Notes under the pieces: generated by a model
What the model saw: only the letters and a program-made list of their open reading frames with translations
Databases searched by the model: none
Told to the model about the DNA's origin: nothing
Shown: positions 62,701-64,000 of the stretch, in pieces
Layout: each line of letters begins with the position of its first letter
How positions within the stretch are numbered: the first letter of the stretch is position 1
Origin: Rotaria sordida
Lineage: Eukaryota > Rotifera > Eurotatoria > Philodinida > Philodinidae
NCBI GenBank assembly: GCA_905250125.1
Contig: CAJNOL010000116.1
Span: 1 to 64,000 of the forward strand
DNA: 64,000 nucleotides
Reading direction: 5' to 3'
Position numbers and translations under genes: made by a program

Positions 62701-64000
62701 AATTAATAAGGAGAATTTTTAAAATTTATAGAATTTATATAAATAAATTTTGGGACAAGAACTCAAACAAATTTTCTCCGATCCTTCAGTGATGATAAAT
62801 ATTATAAGCAATTAAATTAGACTATTGATTATATACCATAAAAAATAGTTTGTCTACCATCTGTTGTTTTTCCTTGTGGACATTACGATCTGCATAATAA
62901 GAGTATGTTATGTCTTACAAATGAAATTCTTGTTTATCTATCTTATTCAACCGTTGAAAAAAAAGACTTTTGTTTTTCTCTTACCAAGTAATTTTAAAAC
63001 ATTTAATCTATCTTCTCTTAAATATGAATCTTGTCCACCATATGGAAATAATGAATCAATATCTGAATAAAGTGATGCTAAACGACAATATGGATGTATT
63101 AATTTTGATGGTTTATTTAAAATTCTTCCATTTGGTGTACATGGTATACAACAATGTTGTTTTAAAATATTTAACATTAATGCATCAGCATGATCTAATG
63201 CAAATAAAACTAAGATATCTTTAACATTTTTTGGTAAAACATTTAAATTAGGTAAAAGTAAATCATTATATGCACGATAATGATCATATAAACTTTTTTG
63301 ATATTCATTTCCAGACATTTTACGTATAAAATAATCTTCTTCAGTTGATAATTGACATTTTTTTTCTTTTGAAATAGTTGTTAATGCTTGAACAACAATT
63401 TCTTTAACATTGTTTTGTTTATTAAATATATCTTAAAAAAAAAAAAGAAAAAAAAAATTTTCTTCGAAAAAAGAAACATTCTAATTTTACCTGGAAGATA
63501 AAGATAAATTTTGTCATCGGATAAATCTAATGTACTTGAAAATGTTATTCTTGTTTGTTCATCTGGAATAGATTTAGTTGGTATTTGTTTATTAGTTTTT
63601 ATTTCAATATCATTTATCATTTGTAATAAACGACGATCTGTTGTATATGTATCTTTAATCCATTTAAATAAATTTTCATCATATATTTGTTGACTACGTA
63701 ATAAATCTTCTAATTTAGCTGATTCAGGTTGATATTTTACACTCATTGATTCAAAAAATTTTCTATAATTATATAATTCATATGGAAGTATTTGAACATG
63801 TGATGCTAATGGATGTGTTTTATCAATAAGATAGATTTGATTTGATGATGAAAAACCATTTATACCATTCCATATCCATTCAACTAAATCACATATACGC
63901 ATTTCTTTTAATATATCACTAGGATTATTTATATATGATAATGCATCATATAAACGTTTACATAAATTTAAATAATCAAATGTTTCACTTTTTTGTTCAT
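47755..64000 (-). CDS. Sacsin-like giant co-chaperone, 3' part (5' end outside window)
   Basis: Exons in transcript order: >64000-63491, 63431-62985, 62089-61424, 59531-58971, 58318-57366, 57283-56628, 56563-56100, 53900-52668, 50871-50002, 49876-49859, 49730-49573, 48095-47888, 47825-47755. The chain is in frame for 2270 residues and ends in TGA. The first part resembles sacsin repeat regions: IPCTPNGRILNKPSKLIHP, FPYGG, and a DPNIKNIRSILDVHHFP block. After a polyserine tract (about residue 1450) comes a J domain with intact HPD (LLLKWHPDKNPG, near 50520), for Hsp70 stimulation. The C-terminus is a HEPN domain: RWLKQAQHDLESS, WVCYKCYR, AAEKALKAYHYY. Sacsin acts in protein quality control and cytoskeletal/mitochondrial organisation in animals. 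The J-then-HEPN end is diagnostic. The UBL and first repeats would lie off the window. Confidence 0.87.
48225..48838. repeat. 614-bp fold-back element in the HEPN-splitting intron
   Basis: Two arms of about 275 bp (from GGGAACATTCCCAGGTGCAG, and inverted to end CATCTGGAAATGTTCCC) are more than 90% alike by eye and enclose about 60 bp. No reading frame or clear target duplication is present. It lies in the intron 47826... to 49572 between exons encoding the two halves of the HEPN domain (48096-49572). Confidence 0.8.
49859..49876 (-). other. 18-nt microexon of the sacsin-like gene
   Basis: TCTCGGATCCTATTTTTG is preceded by a strong pyrimidine tract ending CATATTAG and followed by GTGAGT. Its length is a multiple of three and the phases of its neighbours match with or without it. 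It adds about six residues (SDPIFG) between the J-domain exon and the HEPN exon. Confidence 0.6.
50872..52667 (-). other. Intron of the sacsin-like gene holding a hAT-like MITE
   Basis: A 1.8-kb intron between the polyserine-region exon and the J-domain exon. Apart from the element at 51806-52074, I see nothing in it. Confidence 0.6.
51806..52074. mobile_element. hAT-like MITE, family A copy 2 (269 bp)
   Basis: The left end is CAGAGATGTCCATGGCGG; the right end inverted is CATAGATATCCATCGCGAC. The flanks ATGGCAAC (51798-51805) and ATAGCCAC (52075-52082) match at 6 of 8 bases, an aged target duplication. Like the copy at 6666-6821 it is G+C-rich inside (GCGGCAGCGGC, GGCGCGACAGCGACACGG). Confidence 0.55.
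53714..53754 (-). repeat. GAT/TCA triplet repeat encoding polyserine
   Basis: About 13 TCA codons in a row in the sacsin-like gene; shorter serine runs follow. Such triplet tracts usually vary in length among alleles. Confidence 0.85.
53901..56099 (-). other. Large intron of the sacsin-like gene, rich in ACCGGT/CAGAGATG elements
   Basis: A 2.2-kb intron. From 54170 to 54980 it is dense in ACCGGT and TAGACCGG words in both orientations, including the element at 54501-54885. The rest shows no clear repeat. Confidence 0.6.
54501..54885. mobile_element. Composite hAT-like MITE with perfect 8-bp target duplication
   Basis: The element starts CAGAGATGGAACCGGC and ends GATCGATTCCATCTCTG. Both flanks read TAACAGAC (54493-54500 and 54886-54893), a perfect 8-bp duplication. 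An internal second right end (GACTGATTCCATCTCTG, ending near 54648) and two similar right halves indicate a nested or tandem structure. There is no transposase. Confidence 0.72.
59532..61423 (-). other. Large intron of the sacsin-like gene
   Basis: A 1.9-kb A+T-rich intron between exons of the sacsin-repeat region. I see no repeat, element or coding stretch in it. Confidence 0.55.
62090..62984 (-). other. Intron of the sacsin-like gene
   Basis: An 895-bp intron, GTAAGA donor and AATAG acceptor. It contains nothing recognisable. Confidence 0.55.

Overview
The window reads as nuclear DNA of a small invertebrate, most likely a bdelloid rotifer. The evidence is about 70% A+T, many short GT-AG introns (roughly 50-80 bp) in long genes, the standard genetic code, a large intronless ADP-ribosyltransferase/TPR gene of the type expanded in bdelloids, and degenerate TGTGGG-like (telomere-like) tracts. 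This is an inference; no marker gene such as rRNA is present.

Layout. 1-18067 (+): the 3' part of a titin/twitchin-like giant muscle gene, rebuilt here as 19 exons that stay in frame to the stop (4245 residues visible; 23 Ig and 20 Fn3 domains, no kinase). 18501-20680: a decayed DDE transposon with terminal inverted repeats of about 200 bp. 20970-21437: a short broken reading frame. 22101-25745 (-): the ART-TPR gene (1214 aa). 25746-33270: largely empty, with a palindrome-rich repeat cluster, a frameshifted cysteine-rich mini-gene and a TG/CA-rich tract. 33271-33920 (-): a two-exon calmodulin-like EF-hand gene. 38149-40124 (+): a four-exon inhibitor-of-apoptosis gene (three BIRs, a probable UBA, RING). 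40125-45000: no host gene, but a telomere-like tract, a Helitron-like terminus, a 1.18 kb hAT-type element with a perfect 8-bp target duplication, and a 138-bp tandem array. 45020-47013 (-): two tandem paralogous PDZ genes. 47755 to the right edge (-): the 3' part of a sacsin-like chaperone gene, rebuilt as 13 exons (2270 residues) ending in J and HEPN domains.

Relations between genes. The genes look like independent housekeeping or muscle/stress genes, not one pathway. The titin-like and sacsin-like genes share extreme A/T-ending codon use and compact introns. The ART-TPR gene is intronless and visibly richer in G+C. The recurring theme is many small non-autonomous DNA transposons with AGAGATG- or AGGGACC-type ends and 8-bp target duplications, several inside introns of the two giant genes. 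I found no CRISPR array, operon, tRNA or rRNA, and no clearly new multi-gene system. The most unusual items are the ART-TPR gene, the nested and TSD-flanked hAT-like elements, a 614-bp fold-back inside the HEPN-splitting intron, and an 18-nt in-frame microexon in the sacsin-like gene.
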